From: Paenibacillus sp. RC334
GTDB taxonomy: Bacteria > Bacillota > Bacilli > Paenibacillales > Paenibacillaceae
Direction of reading: 5' to 3'
NCBI RefSeq assembly: GCF_030034735.1
Contig: NZ_CP125370.1
Span: forward strand, 4,573,001 to 4,637,000
DNA length: 64,000 nucleotides
A program made the translations under genes and the position numbers. Under the pieces are notes generated by a model that saw only the letters and a program-made list of their open reading frames with translations, was not told the DNA's origin and did not search any database. Numbering within the stretch: position 1 is the stretch's first letter; each line of letters opens with the position of its first letter. Positions 32,434 to 40,491 of the stretch are shown here, one piece after another.

Positions 32434-34200
32434 TCAAGCGAAATAACTCGTCCACCGTTGGTCTACAAGCTTAACAATATCCTCGCGCGGCAGCACTTCA
32501 TCCGGGTAGCCCGGCTTCATACGAGCATCCACTACAATTGGCAGCTTGTAGTTCAAATGATGCAAACGGACCTCGCTGTCTGCATACATATCCGTAGCCG
32601 GGTTAAACCGCGTAAACACCGTCCACAGGAATGATGCTTGTGAGCGAACGACTTCCTTGGCATCATCTACAATAAAGACAAGTGGCCATTCCTGCTCACC
32701 CGCAGCCAAACGCTCCAGTACCCGCGCCGCCAACTCAGGCTCCTGCTCAAAGGACGCACCGGATACGACGAGACAGCCTCCGCAATACGGCTCAATCTCG
32801 CGAATACCCGGCAGGTCGCCTCCTTCATAGGCTCGAGGCAGTTCACGTATAGGCTCACCTACACCCATCAGGATCGCTTTACTGCCGTGATTCAGCTTAC
32901 GGCCCGTATAATCAAGTGTATCGTGAGACGTATGATTGAAAATAAACAAATCTGTCGCCGGATTAAATCTCTCCAGAATGGTTTCCAGCAGCAGGTTAAA
33001 GTCGGATAAATCAATGACCCGATCCGTGAGCATCAGGAATTTGGTTAACGACAATTGGCCCTGTCCCAAAATGGTAAAGCCTGAGACCAGTGCTTCACGG
33101 GAATAGCTTTCACGCACAACTGCCGCTGCCAATGCATGTACGCCCGTTTCTGCGTAAGCCCACAGCGACTTGACGGAAGGCATCACAAGCGGATAGGCAG
33201 GTGACAGCAGACGTTGTAAAAATTCTCCGAGATAGTAATCCTCCTGCCGTGGTTTGCCTACAATGGTCGCTGGATAAATGGCATCCTTGCGGTGGTACAT
33301 ATGCTTGACATGAAATACAGGGAAATCATGCTGTAAGGAGTAGTAGCCAAAATGATCTCCAAACGGTCCTTCCGGACGGCGTTCATGAGGCGGCACGTAG
33401 CCGCTGATTGCAAATTCGGCCTCTGCCGGAATCCGGTGACCGCCGAGCGGGTCCTCCGTCATCGGCAGCTTGCCGCCCATAATGAGCGAGGCAAGCAGCA
33501 ATTCAGGCAGATTTTCCGGTGCCGGAGCAATCGCGGACGCAATCAGGGCTGGTGGCCCGCCGATAATAACTGTCGTCGGCAAGGGCTCATTACGCAGCTC
33601 AGCTTCATGATAATGAAAGCCGCCGCCTTTATGAATTTGCCAATGAATCCCGGTCGTCTGATCATCATAAATCTGGATACGGTACATGCCCAAATTATGA
33701 TCCTTGGACTGACCCGGCTTCTCGGTATATACGAGCGGAAGCGTGATAAACGGCCCCCCGTCGTCCTGCCAACTCGTCACTCTTGGGAGTGGAGCCAGCG
33801 GAGCATCCGTACGGCGAACTCCCAATACAGGAGCCTCGCTATGAGATACCGTTTTCAGTCCTACTTTTAGCATGTCCTTAATCAGCCCACGTTCATTCCA
33901 CAATGCCTTGGGTGTAGGTGGAAGCAATGTTTTGGTCGCCCCTACAATCGCATCCATCAATTGCTCCGGGCGAGGGCCAAAGGCCATGTCCACACGACGG
34001 TTTGTGCCAAACAGATTGCTGGCTACAGGGAACGGGGTACCTTTTACATTGGTGAACAGCAATGCCGGTCCCTCTTCCTCAATAACTCTCCGATGAATCT
34101 CGGCCAGCTCCAAATAAGGATCGACGGGTGCTTCTATAATTTGAAGATTATTTTCTTTACGCAGCGCTTCAATAAATTGGCGCAAATTCTGGTAGATCAA
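32434..34200 (-). CDS. UbiD-family decarboxylase (possible menaquinone decarboxylase, MqnL-type)
   Basis: A protein of about 588 residues of the UbiD family, which uses prenylated FMN to decarboxylate aromatic acids. Visible family features include an N-terminal YQNLRQFIEALRKENNLQII, the MYRIQIYDDQTTGIHWQIHKGGGFHYHEAE region (metal and prFMN site) and the E(x)LPE-type ELLLASLI/GGHRIPAEAEFAISG segment. A TTG at 34227 opens the frame, but a TTG at 34200 follows TTAGGAGG and matches the usual N-terminus. Because the futalosine pathway is present and needs a UbiD-like step, it may be MqnL. No UbiX or prenyltransferase gene is in the window to confirm. Confidence 0.85.
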   Translation of the reverse strand: MIYQNLRQFIEALRKENNLQIIEAPVDPYLELAEIHRRVIEEEGPALLFTNVKGTPFPVASNLFGTNRRVDMAFGPRPEQLMDAIVGATKTLLPPTPKALWNERGLIKDMLKVGLKTVSHSEAPVLGVRRTDAPLAPLPRVTSWQDDGGPFITLPLVYTEKPGQSKDHNLGMYRIQIYDDQTTGIHWQIHKGGGFHYHEAELRNEPLPTTVIIGGPPALIASAIAPAPENLPELLLASLIMGGKLPMTEDPLGGHRIPAEAEFAISGYVPPHERRPEGPFGDHFGYYSLQHDFPVFHVKHMYHRKDAIYPATIVGKPRQEDYYLGEFLQRLLSPAYPLVMPSVKSLWAYAETGVHALAAAVVRESYSREALVSGFTILGQGQLSLTKFLMLTDRVIDLSDFNLLLETILERFNPATDLFIFNHTSHDTLDYTGRKLNHGSKAILMGVGEPIRELPRAYEGGDLPGIREIEPYCGGCLVVSGASFEQEPELAARVLERLAAGEQEWPLVFIVDDAKEVVRSQASFLWTVFTRFNPATDMYADSEVRLHHLNYKLPIVVDARMKPGYPDEVLPREDIVKLVDQRWTSYFA

Positions 34201-34330
34201 CTGGACGATTCCTCCTAAGCAAATCAAGCCCTCGAGAAACTCGCGGGCCTGGTTTGTTTCTTATATGCTATTATACGTGCTTCAACGCCACTTGGGCAAA
34301 ATATCCGTTTCACCAACCATACATGACTAC

Positions 34331-35263
34331 TTAAGTGCGCTGTGAATGCGTCCGAACGATGTTGCGATCCGGTGACAATTGCCACACACGGTAGCTCATG
34401 TAGCACAAAATGGAGAACAGTGTTGCAATGGCCAGCATGTGTGCCAGTACCACAAACATGTAAATTTCCGGTCTGGTGACGTACAACAGGCTAATGCCAA
34501 TAACAACCTGAAGCATAATCAATACCACCGCAACGACACCCAGTATACGTATATCCCGATGATTTGGGTGATAGCGATAAGAATAGTGCCCCACAGCCAA
34601 AATGACCACGAACAGCAGTCCCGATGAAAGCTGGTGAAGCAACAACGGAGATATAATACCGCCGAGATTTACAACTTTTTGAATTACCGAGTGACTGAGC
34701 AGTGCGCCCGAGTATACCGCAATATACGTATAGATCGTCGACAACCATATAAAATTACGAAAGCCCCTGTTGACAGGCACGGTGGCCAAACGCGGGTTGA
34801 AGCGCGAATCCGCATGTTCCTTCCAGGCTCCCAATGTCATCATAGTCGCGCTGGCAAAGGCGATCAGGGCAAAGCCAAAATGCAGCGCCATGACCGGAGC
34901 GGATTGGGAGAAGACCACAGCCAAGGCCCCCATCGCTCCTTGTATAATGACAAATACTAGCGTCAACAACGAGAACAGCTGCAAATCCTTCCGATGCTTC
35001 ATATACAGCAGAAAGCCAACAAAAGAGGCGATAGAAAGCAGACCGGCCATCGTGCTGACGGAGCGGTGAGTAAACTCAATAATGGATGCGACCGTATGTG
35101 CCGGAACCAGCTTACCATTACAAAGCGGGAACTCCCGACCGCAACCCAGTCCCGAATCGGTCCGCGTCACGACACCTCCGCCAAAGGTAGCCAAAAACAT
35201 GACAATACATGTTACGAGTGCAAGCCACTTTAATATTCTAATTTTGTTGTTCAACGAACTCAC
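34331..35263 (-). CDS. ctaA: Haem A synthase (CtaA/Cox15)
   Basis: A 310-residue eight-helix membrane enzyme that oxidises haem O to haem A. Haem ligands and conserved sites are visible: GCGREFPLCNG (conserved Cys pair), EFTHRSVSTMAGLL, ALHFGFALIAF, LLSHSVIQK, LLHQLSSG and LAHMLAIATLF. The frame opens at 35461, but upstream codons do not resemble the family. The GTG at 35263 has GGAAGG 5 bases upstream and gives the normal length. Unlike B. subtilis, it is not next to ctaB, which lies at 48.8 kb. Confidence 0.93.
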   Translation of the reverse strand: MSSLNNKIRILKWLALVTCIVMFLATFGGGVVTRTDSGLGCGREFPLCNGKLVPAHTVASIIEFTHRSVSTMAGLLSIASFVGFLLYMKHRKDLQLFSLLTLVFVIIQGAMGALAVVFSQSAPVMALHFGFALIAFASATMMTLGAWKEHADSRFNPRLATVPVNRGFRNFIWLSTIYTYIAVYSGALLSHSVIQKVVNLGGIISPLLLHQLSSGLLFVVILAVGHYSYRYHPNHRDIRILGVVAVVLIMLQVVIGISLLYVTRPEIYMFVVLAHMLAIATLFSILCYMSYRVWQLSPDRNIVRTHSQRT

Positions 35264-35393
35264 CATATCCTTCCAGATAAAATATTTATTATCCTTATAT
35301 GTTGTGAAATGATCACTTAAAATAATTATAACTGATATATCGTTCCTTGACATACGCGCTTTGTTGACAAAATGTGAACGTGTCCCGTTAGAA

Positions 35394-35420
35394 AGCCGCC
35401 CCCTTTGGAAGGAAGCGGCT
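35394..35420 (-). terminator. Weak terminator-like hairpin after the thioredoxin gene
   Basis: AGCCGC pairs with GCGGCT around a C-rich/G-rich inner part. The U tract is poor. It separates the thioredoxin gene from ctaA. Confidence 0.35.
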
Positions 35421-35477
35421 CTCTGAATACCCTTATGAATAATTTCCCTCGGAACCCTCATACCAGCATAACATCAA

Positions 35478-35822
35478 TTATTTAGCCAAGCTGGCGTGTA
35501 CTTCCACAGCCCGGTCCAAAAACTGCTCGATTTCCTCACGGGATTTACGCAATCTGTTCACCAGACGCACCAGCTCGCGGCCTTCACTGTAAGCGATAAA
35601 GCTGGGAATACCCAGTACATTTTGCTCCTGGCTAACGCTCTCCGCCTGCTCTACATCAATCTCAATTAATGTAAGCTTGTCTGCATATTGCTGCTCCACA
35701 TCAGGCATAAACGGATCAATGAAATGGCAATCCCCGCACCAGTCCGCCTTAAACACAGCCACCGTTACGCCAGAAGCGGATATTGCCTTATTAAAGTCTT
35801 CATGAGAGACGATCTTTTGCAT
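35478..35822 (-). CDS. Thioredoxin-like protein with WCGDC motif
   Basis: A 114-residue thioredoxin-fold protein with the active site ADWCGDC and the cis-proline segment GIPSFIAY. The acidic residue between the cysteines (CGDC rather than CGPC) places it in a divergent, YtpP-like group, not in the main TrxA line. The ATG at 35822 has GGAGG 8 bases upstream; the frame extends further without support. Likely a cytoplasmic thiol reductase or bacillithiol-related protein (inference). Confidence 0.85.
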   Translation of the reverse strand: MQKIVSHEDFNKAISASGVTVAVFKADWCGDCHFIDPFMPDVEQQYADKLTLIEIDVEQAESVSQEQNVLGIPSFIAYSEGRELVRLVNRLRKSREEIEQFLDRAVEVHASLAK

Positions 35823-35967
35823 GGATGAGTCCTCCTTCAATTCTGTTTGTATAAAAGAGCTTGTGCTCTCTATTGTAACGCCAAGTGGCGCTTTTGCACA
35901 CTCCCCTATTATTCTCGTATCACCGATTGGAAGCCCTGCCATCGAGACATACTAATCATATAACTTA

Positions 35968-36016
35968 AGAACACACTTTGAGCATCCCCGTATACTTAAC
36001 GGGTACGGAGTGTTCT
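35968..36016 (+). repeat. Hairpin upstream of the DUF2515 gene
   Basis: AGAACAC (35968-35974) pairs with GTGTTCT (36010-36016), enclosing CCCGT/ACGGG. It ends about 9 bases upstream of the ribosome site, so it could be a leader structure, an operator or an upstream terminator lacking a T run. Confidence 0.4.
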
Positions 36017-36041
36017 CATCATTGAAAGGAGGTTATCAAGT

Positions 36042-37331
36042 ATGTCTCTCACCGAATGGTTCCATGTGGCATCACGTCAGCTACAGGGTGGGCTAAAGCT
36101 GCTCGGTTCCGTACCACGTGTTGCGGAGGAAGCGTGGGAAGGCAAGCGGGCGGCCTGGACCGAGTCCCGCAAACTGCGCTATCCGCTACGTGAGTTACCA
36201 TGGGATTATCATACCGCACAGACCGCCATGGATGAAGCCGAAGCGCTGATGCTGGTAAATGGACCTGCATCCCGTCCCTCTTCTCTGAATATGCCCTTAT
36301 GTGAAACGGACTGCGAGCTGGTCGAGCGGATCAAGAACGATACGGCACAAGAGAATCGCAGCAACATCACCCGTACAGCCGCTTACCTGGAGTGCTATCA
36401 TGGCTACCCCGAGTTGCATTGGGCGCTGCTGGCTCACCTGGTTTCTCGCAATGGTGGCTATAACATGACCGATTTGAAGGGCGGTCTGATCGACAGTCTG
36501 TTCGGCGAACAAGAGAAGGAATGGTTATATCGGCTGCTGGAGCGCTGCAATGCCCTTATTTTTCAGGACGCCTACCCGCAGCTGCAGCTATACATGCACA
36601 GCCGTCATTTGGGCCGAAGCTGTTTTCATTTGCTGCCCCATTTTCATGTATCACCATTCATGAGACCCTTCTGGGAACGTTTCTGGGCTTGGCGGGACAG
36701 CTCTCTCTTAAGCGTAGCCCTCATCATCAATGAACAAAACTATATTGAAGGCCGGGTAGTGAAAGATCCATATTTCCAAAAATTTGTGACGCACAAACCA
36801 GGCTTTTATTTGCATGATTGGCTCCAGTTGAATCAGATCATATTTCCGCTCGGACTAAACGGGGGGCTCGCCGGACTTATAATGGAGCGCTTTGGCCATC
36901 TGGATGAACGGATTGGCTTTGGTAAAAGCCTGTATGCCATGCTGTTCGGACACCAGCAGGTGCTGGACCAAGTAACAGCATTCGCTACCAGGGTGCCCCA
37001 CACTGGCTCACGCAGCGACTATTGGCCGGGACTGTTCACTCCGGACAAACAAAAAGCGCTGCGCTCCCCTGAAGAGAGTGCAGCGCTCCTGGCGCATGAA
37101 TGGCTACCGCAAGGACAACGCCTGTACAGCCCCGAGCTGAACGCCGTCTGGTCGGATACCGCTTATGATCCGATCCCCCGTTACGACTGGTTTCAGGACG
37201 GATCCACACTTGGGCATCTCAGCGAACCAAAGCGACCGCTGTTATTTGCCATGCGGCATGAGCACCGCCATGGCATCCAAAAAACAGCGATGGCCCATGA
37301 CGCTCATGCCAGCCTGCGGCCTTTCCACTAA
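36042..37331 (+). CDS. DUF2515-family protein (YppC-like)
   Basis: A 429-residue protein that matches the Bacillus YppC/DUF2515 type: NxxNITRTAAYLECYHGYPELHWALLAHLVSRNGGYNMTDLKGGL, then a helical second half (WRDSSLLSVALIINEQNYIEGRVV). No transmembrane segment or signal peptide. An AAAGGAGG ribosome site precedes the ATG and a hairpin lies upstream. The family has no known function; it is widespread in spore-forming Bacillales. Confidence 0.7.
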   Translation: MSLTEWFHVASRQLQGGLKLLGSVPRVAEEAWEGKRAAWTESRKLRYPLRELPWDYHTAQTAMDEAEALMLVNGPASRPSSLNMPLCETDCELVERIKNDTAQENRSNITRTAAYLECYHGYPELHWALLAHLVSRNGGYNMTDLKGGLIDSLFGEQEKEWLYRLLERCNALIFQDAYPQLQLYMHSRHLGRSCFHLLPHFHVSPFMRPFWERFWAWRDSSLLSVALIINEQNYIEGRVVKDPYFQKFVTHKPGFYLHDWLQLNQIIFPLGLNGGLAGLIMERFGHLDERIGFGKSLYAMLFGHQQVLDQVTAFATRVPHTGSRSDYWPGLFTPDKQKALRSPEESAALLAHEWLPQGQRLYSPELNAVWSDTAYDPIPRYDWFQDGSTLGHLSEPKRPLLFAMRHEHRHGIQKTAMAHDAHASLRPFH

Positions 37332-37359
37332 AAAAGCTGGGGGGCTGCCTTTACTTCTT

Positions 37360-38994
37360 TTAGCCTCGTTGTCCTGTGGACTCACGCTGGAGACGCATCA
37401 GTGGACGCAGTACCTTTTGCAACACACGCGGGTAGTTACCCAGCTCGTCCCGGCGCAGTACGCGTAGTACGACCAACAGCACCAGATAGCATACCAGTAC
37501 AGCCGCACCGGCAGTACAGCATGCGATGAAGAAGGCCACACGTGCAGGCATGATATGAACCAGCAGAATACAAGCCTCATTCACACCATATCCAATGACT
37601 CCCGAGAGCACGACTGCAGTCAGAAAGCCTGCCCAGCGACGGCCCATGATGGAGAAAGATACGATGCCTTTGAGCACACGCAAATTCAGCAGCGTAATCA
37701 CGAGGAAACATAATCCGGTTGCGGCAATGATGCCGTAAATTCCAAGCCAGCCAGCCAGCAGCCAGCTCGCCAGAAACTTAACCACGATACCGACCATAAC
37801 ATTAACCATTGAAATACGTGGTTTGCCCATACCGATCAGAATTGAGTTGGAGGTCATCATCGTGATCTGGAATATCGTTCCGAGTGTCAGAACAGCGATA
37901 ATCCCGCTGCCTCCAAGCGAGCTAAACAGTAAACCATTGATGGAATAGGCGGTTACACACAAGGCCAGCACAATCGGCATTCCGGTCAAAATAGAGATAC
38001 GCAAGGCCAGCGTCATCTGATTTTGCAAATGCTGTTCATCCTTGCGGGCAAAGGCTGCCGAAATGATCGGAATGAGCGATTGACTGAGCGCGATAGCCAA
38101 AATCGGCGGAATTCCCGCCACACTCTGCGCACGTGCTCCCAAATAACCCAACTGGGTCGTTGCCTGATCCAAGCCGATTTGGACGGATAACAGTCTGACC
38201 ACAATCGACGTATCAATAAAGTTAACGGCCGGAACCGTCAAAGAAGACAATACAATTGGAATAGACAGCGTAAAAATGTCTTTGTAAATGCGCATCATCG
38301 GCAGTGCCGAGCTTTCCTCATGGAATTGCTCTTGTCGATCCTGACGATCCTGGCGACGCATTTTCACCGTGTAATACAGCATGACCGCCAGTGCGCCAAT
38401 GCTTCCCATGACACCCCCGAACGATGCCCCGGCCGCAACCTCGCGATCTCCATAACCGAGCTTCAAAATAATAAAGGCGAGCAAAATAGCAGTAGCCACC
38501 CGTGCGACCTGCTCCACAATTTGTGAAATACCACCTGCGGTCATGTTACCTCGCCCCTGGAAGTACCCGCGCATCATGGCAATGGCGGGAAACAGCAGCA
38601 AGGCAGGTGCCAATGCCTGAATAGCCAAGGCCGACTGCGGAACTCCCGCCACATGCTCGGCAAAATAAGGCGCGCCAAAATACAGCACCACCGTAATGAT
38701 AATGCCAGCCGCCGCCGCAAACAGCAACGCCGCATGGTACACACGTCGTGCTTCTGAAGGCCGATTCAGCGCATAACGCTCGGAGACCATTTTGCTCAAC
38801 GTGCTTGGAATACCTGCTGTAGCCACCGTGAGCAACATCAAATAAGCATTGTTCGCAATCGTAAACGAGGCGTTCCCTACGGAACCAAGCAAATGCTCTA
38901 ACGGAACTCGCTGCACCAGACCCAGCACTCTCGCCACCAAGGCGGCTGCGGCTAAAATAAGCGTGCCTCTAAGAAATGTTTCTTTATTGGACAA
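37360..38994 (-). CDS. MOP-superfamily flippase (SpoVB/MurJ-type)
   Basis: A 544-residue membrane protein with 14 predicted helices, of the polysaccharide-biosynthesis/SpoVB group. It has the N-terminal TFLRGTLILAAAALVARVLGLVQRVPLEHLLG and the conserved GIPSTLSKMVSERY and MMRGYFQGRGNM segments. Members flip lipid II or related wall precursors. Two possibilities are the vegetative MurJ-like flippase (YtgP) and the cortex-specific SpoVB. The TTG at 38994, with AAGGG 8 bases upstream, was taken as the start; upstream codons do not match the family. Confidence 0.87.
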   Translation of the reverse strand: MSNKETFLRGTLILAAAALVARVLGLVQRVPLEHLLGSVGNASFTIANNAYLMLLTVATAGIPSTLSKMVSERYALNRPSEARRVYHAALLFAAAAGIIITVVLYFGAPYFAEHVAGVPQSALAIQALAPALLLFPAIAMMRGYFQGRGNMTAGGISQIVEQVARVATAILLAFIILKLGYGDREVAAGASFGGVMGSIGALAVMLYYTVKMRRQDRQDRQEQFHEESSALPMMRIYKDIFTLSIPIVLSSLTVPAVNFIDTSIVVRLLSVQIGLDQATTQLGYLGARAQSVAGIPPILAIALSQSLIPIISAAFARKDEQHLQNQMTLALRISILTGMPIVLALCVTAYSINGLLFSSLGGSGIIAVLTLGTIFQITMMTSNSILIGMGKPRISMVNVMVGIVVKFLASWLLAGWLGIYGIIAATGLCFLVITLLNLRVLKGIVSFSIMGRRWAGFLTAVVLSGVIGYGVNEACILLVHIMPARVAFFIACCTAGAAVLVCYLVLLVVLRVLRRDELGNYPRVLQKVLRPLMRLQRESTGQRG

Positions 38995-39031
38995 AATGCG
39001 TTCCCTTCTTTCTTGCTGTTGACACGCATGC

Positions 39032-39079
39032 AAAAGCTCCGCAAAGCAGTCATGGCCTGAGCCATCACCGGTGCGGAGC
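39032..39079 (-). terminator. Terminator-like hairpin between the DUF456 gene and the flippase gene
   Basis: GCTCCGC (39036-39042) pairs with GCGGAGC (39073-39079), with an inner ATGGC/GCCAT. On the minus strand UUUUGC follows. Confidence 0.5.
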
Positions 39080-39125
39080 CGCATGTCGATTCTGTCTCTG
39101 CAAATCACAAGCCTAGGATGTTAAA

Positions 39126-39605
39126 CTAAAACACCCAAATCAAGAATACAAGAATCATGACAAGCTGTAAAATTACTTTCATCACGGTGCTGGTAAACAG
39201 CCCTAATACAGAACCAAAGCCCACTTTAATCGCTCGATCCAGCGGGGCCTTGTTAATTAGTTCACCCAGCACAGCGCCAATAAACGGCCCTAGAATCAGA
39301 CCAAATGCCGGAATAACAAAAGGGCCGATAATAATCCCGATGGTACTAAGGATCGTGGACAGACGCGAGCCGCCAAATCGTTTGACCCCCCACGCAGTGA
39401 CGGCATAATCTGCAACAAATAGTGCAACGACGATAAGCGTCTGTATGATCCAAAACCATGCGTTATAAGGAGCAAACGAGAAAAACCAGCCGTACACAAA
39501 AAATGCAAAATAGATGGCGAGCGCCCCTGGCAATACGGGGTATACCGCCCCTGCCATGCCAACAATGAACAGCGCCACAATAATAATCCAGCCTACAACG
39601 TCCAT
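39126..39605 (-). CDS. DUF456-family membrane protein
   Basis: A 159-residue, very hydrophobic protein with four to five membrane segments and the family glycines (GAVYPVLPGALAIYFAF, then GIIIGPFVIPAFGLILGPFIGAVLGELI). A GAAGGAGG ribosome site is present. The family has glycine-zipper-like repeats and no assigned function. Confidence 0.85.
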   Translation of the reverse strand: MDVVGWIIIVALFIVGMAGAVYPVLPGALAIYFAFFVYGWFFSFAPYNAWFWIIQTLIVVALFVADYAVTAWGVKRFGGSRLSTILSTIGIIIGPFVIPAFGLILGPFIGAVLGELINKAPLDRAIKVGFGSVLGLFTSTVMKVILQLVMILVFLIWVF

Positions 39606-39659
39606 TGGCTCCCTCCTTCTCGTCCAATTATTATCCTATATGCTTCATCATTCGTTCTC

Positions 39660-40409
39660 TTAGACAAGTACATAATCGCGGATAACTTCAACGATGCCAT
39701 CTTCATTGTTCGAAGCTACGACCAGATCAGCCGCTTCTTTTACCGTATCCTGTGCATTACCCATCGCAACACCCAGTCCAACCGCTTGAATCACAGCCAA
39801 ATCATTCAAACTATCCCCCACTGCAACTACCTGTTCCATTGTAATTCCAAGCAAATCGCATACTTCAGCAATCCCACTGGCCTTCGATATACCAGCCGGG
39901 TTGATTTCCAAGTTCGTCATGGATGAATTGGAAATTTCAAGTCCACCCATGTCCTGAAGCTTGAGCAAAATTTGATGACGAATTTCGTCATTTTCCGTAT
40001 TATAACCAAATTTTAGCCATTCCTGTGTATCCAATGTATCCGGCCAACGATCTCTGTTAAATAATTCCTCAGTGGAGTATGCCCAGAACCAGGACCCGGT
40101 TTCTACAGCAATCCGGTGCATTTCCCGAACTAGCTCCTTATCAAGCAAATAACGGCGCCACAGTTCATGCGGGGATTTCCATACCTCGCTGCCGTTTACC
40201 GTTACCATAGGCGTATCCAGGCCGAGCTGTTGCCCGTAAGGCAAGGCATGCATCGCCGCCCGCCCGGTAGACAAGCACACGTGAATCCCCTCTTGAATCG
40301 CCTTGTTAATCCAGTTGATCGTTTCCAGCGTAATTTCATGATTGTCGTTCAATAAAGTTCCATCCATGTCGAGCGCAAGCAGCTTGTATTTATATCGGTT
40401 TTCTCCCAT
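39660..40409 (-). CDS. Cof-type HAD-IIB phosphatase
   Basis: A 249-residue haloacid-dehalogenase hydrolase. Motif I is LLALDMDGTLLN, motif II STGRA, the cap domain is of type IIB, and motifs III/IV are KASGIAEVCDLL and VAVGDSLNDLAVIQAVG. It acts on small sugar phosphates or flavin nucleotides in characterised relatives; the substrate here is unknown. GGAGG ribosome site upstream. Confidence 0.9.
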   Translation of the reverse strand: MGENRYKYKLLALDMDGTLLNDNHEITLETINWINKAIQEGIHVCLSTGRAAMHALPYGQQLGLDTPMVTVNGSEVWKSPHELWRRYLLDKELVREMHRIAVETGSWFWAYSTEELFNRDRWPDTLDTQEWLKFGYNTENDEIRHQILLKLQDMGGLEISNSSMTNLEINPAGISKASGIAEVCDLLGITMEQVVAVGDSLNDLAVIQAVGLGVAMGNAQDTVKEAADLVVASNNEDGIVEVIRDYVLV

Positions 40410-40491
40410 GGGTTCTCTTCCTCCTGTATGTCCCTTATGTCCAACGACATTTTACCATGAAAAAGAGAAGCCCACAAAAGAATTCAAGTCC

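Noticed and set aside
33352..33870. Plus-strand open frame opposite the UbiD gene
   Set aside because: Shadow of a clear UbiD-family gene, without start signal or family match.
34228..34262. Inverted repeat between ctaA and the UbiD gene
   Set aside because: The stem is imperfect and its U tract is on the strand opposite to both genes, so no function could be assigned.
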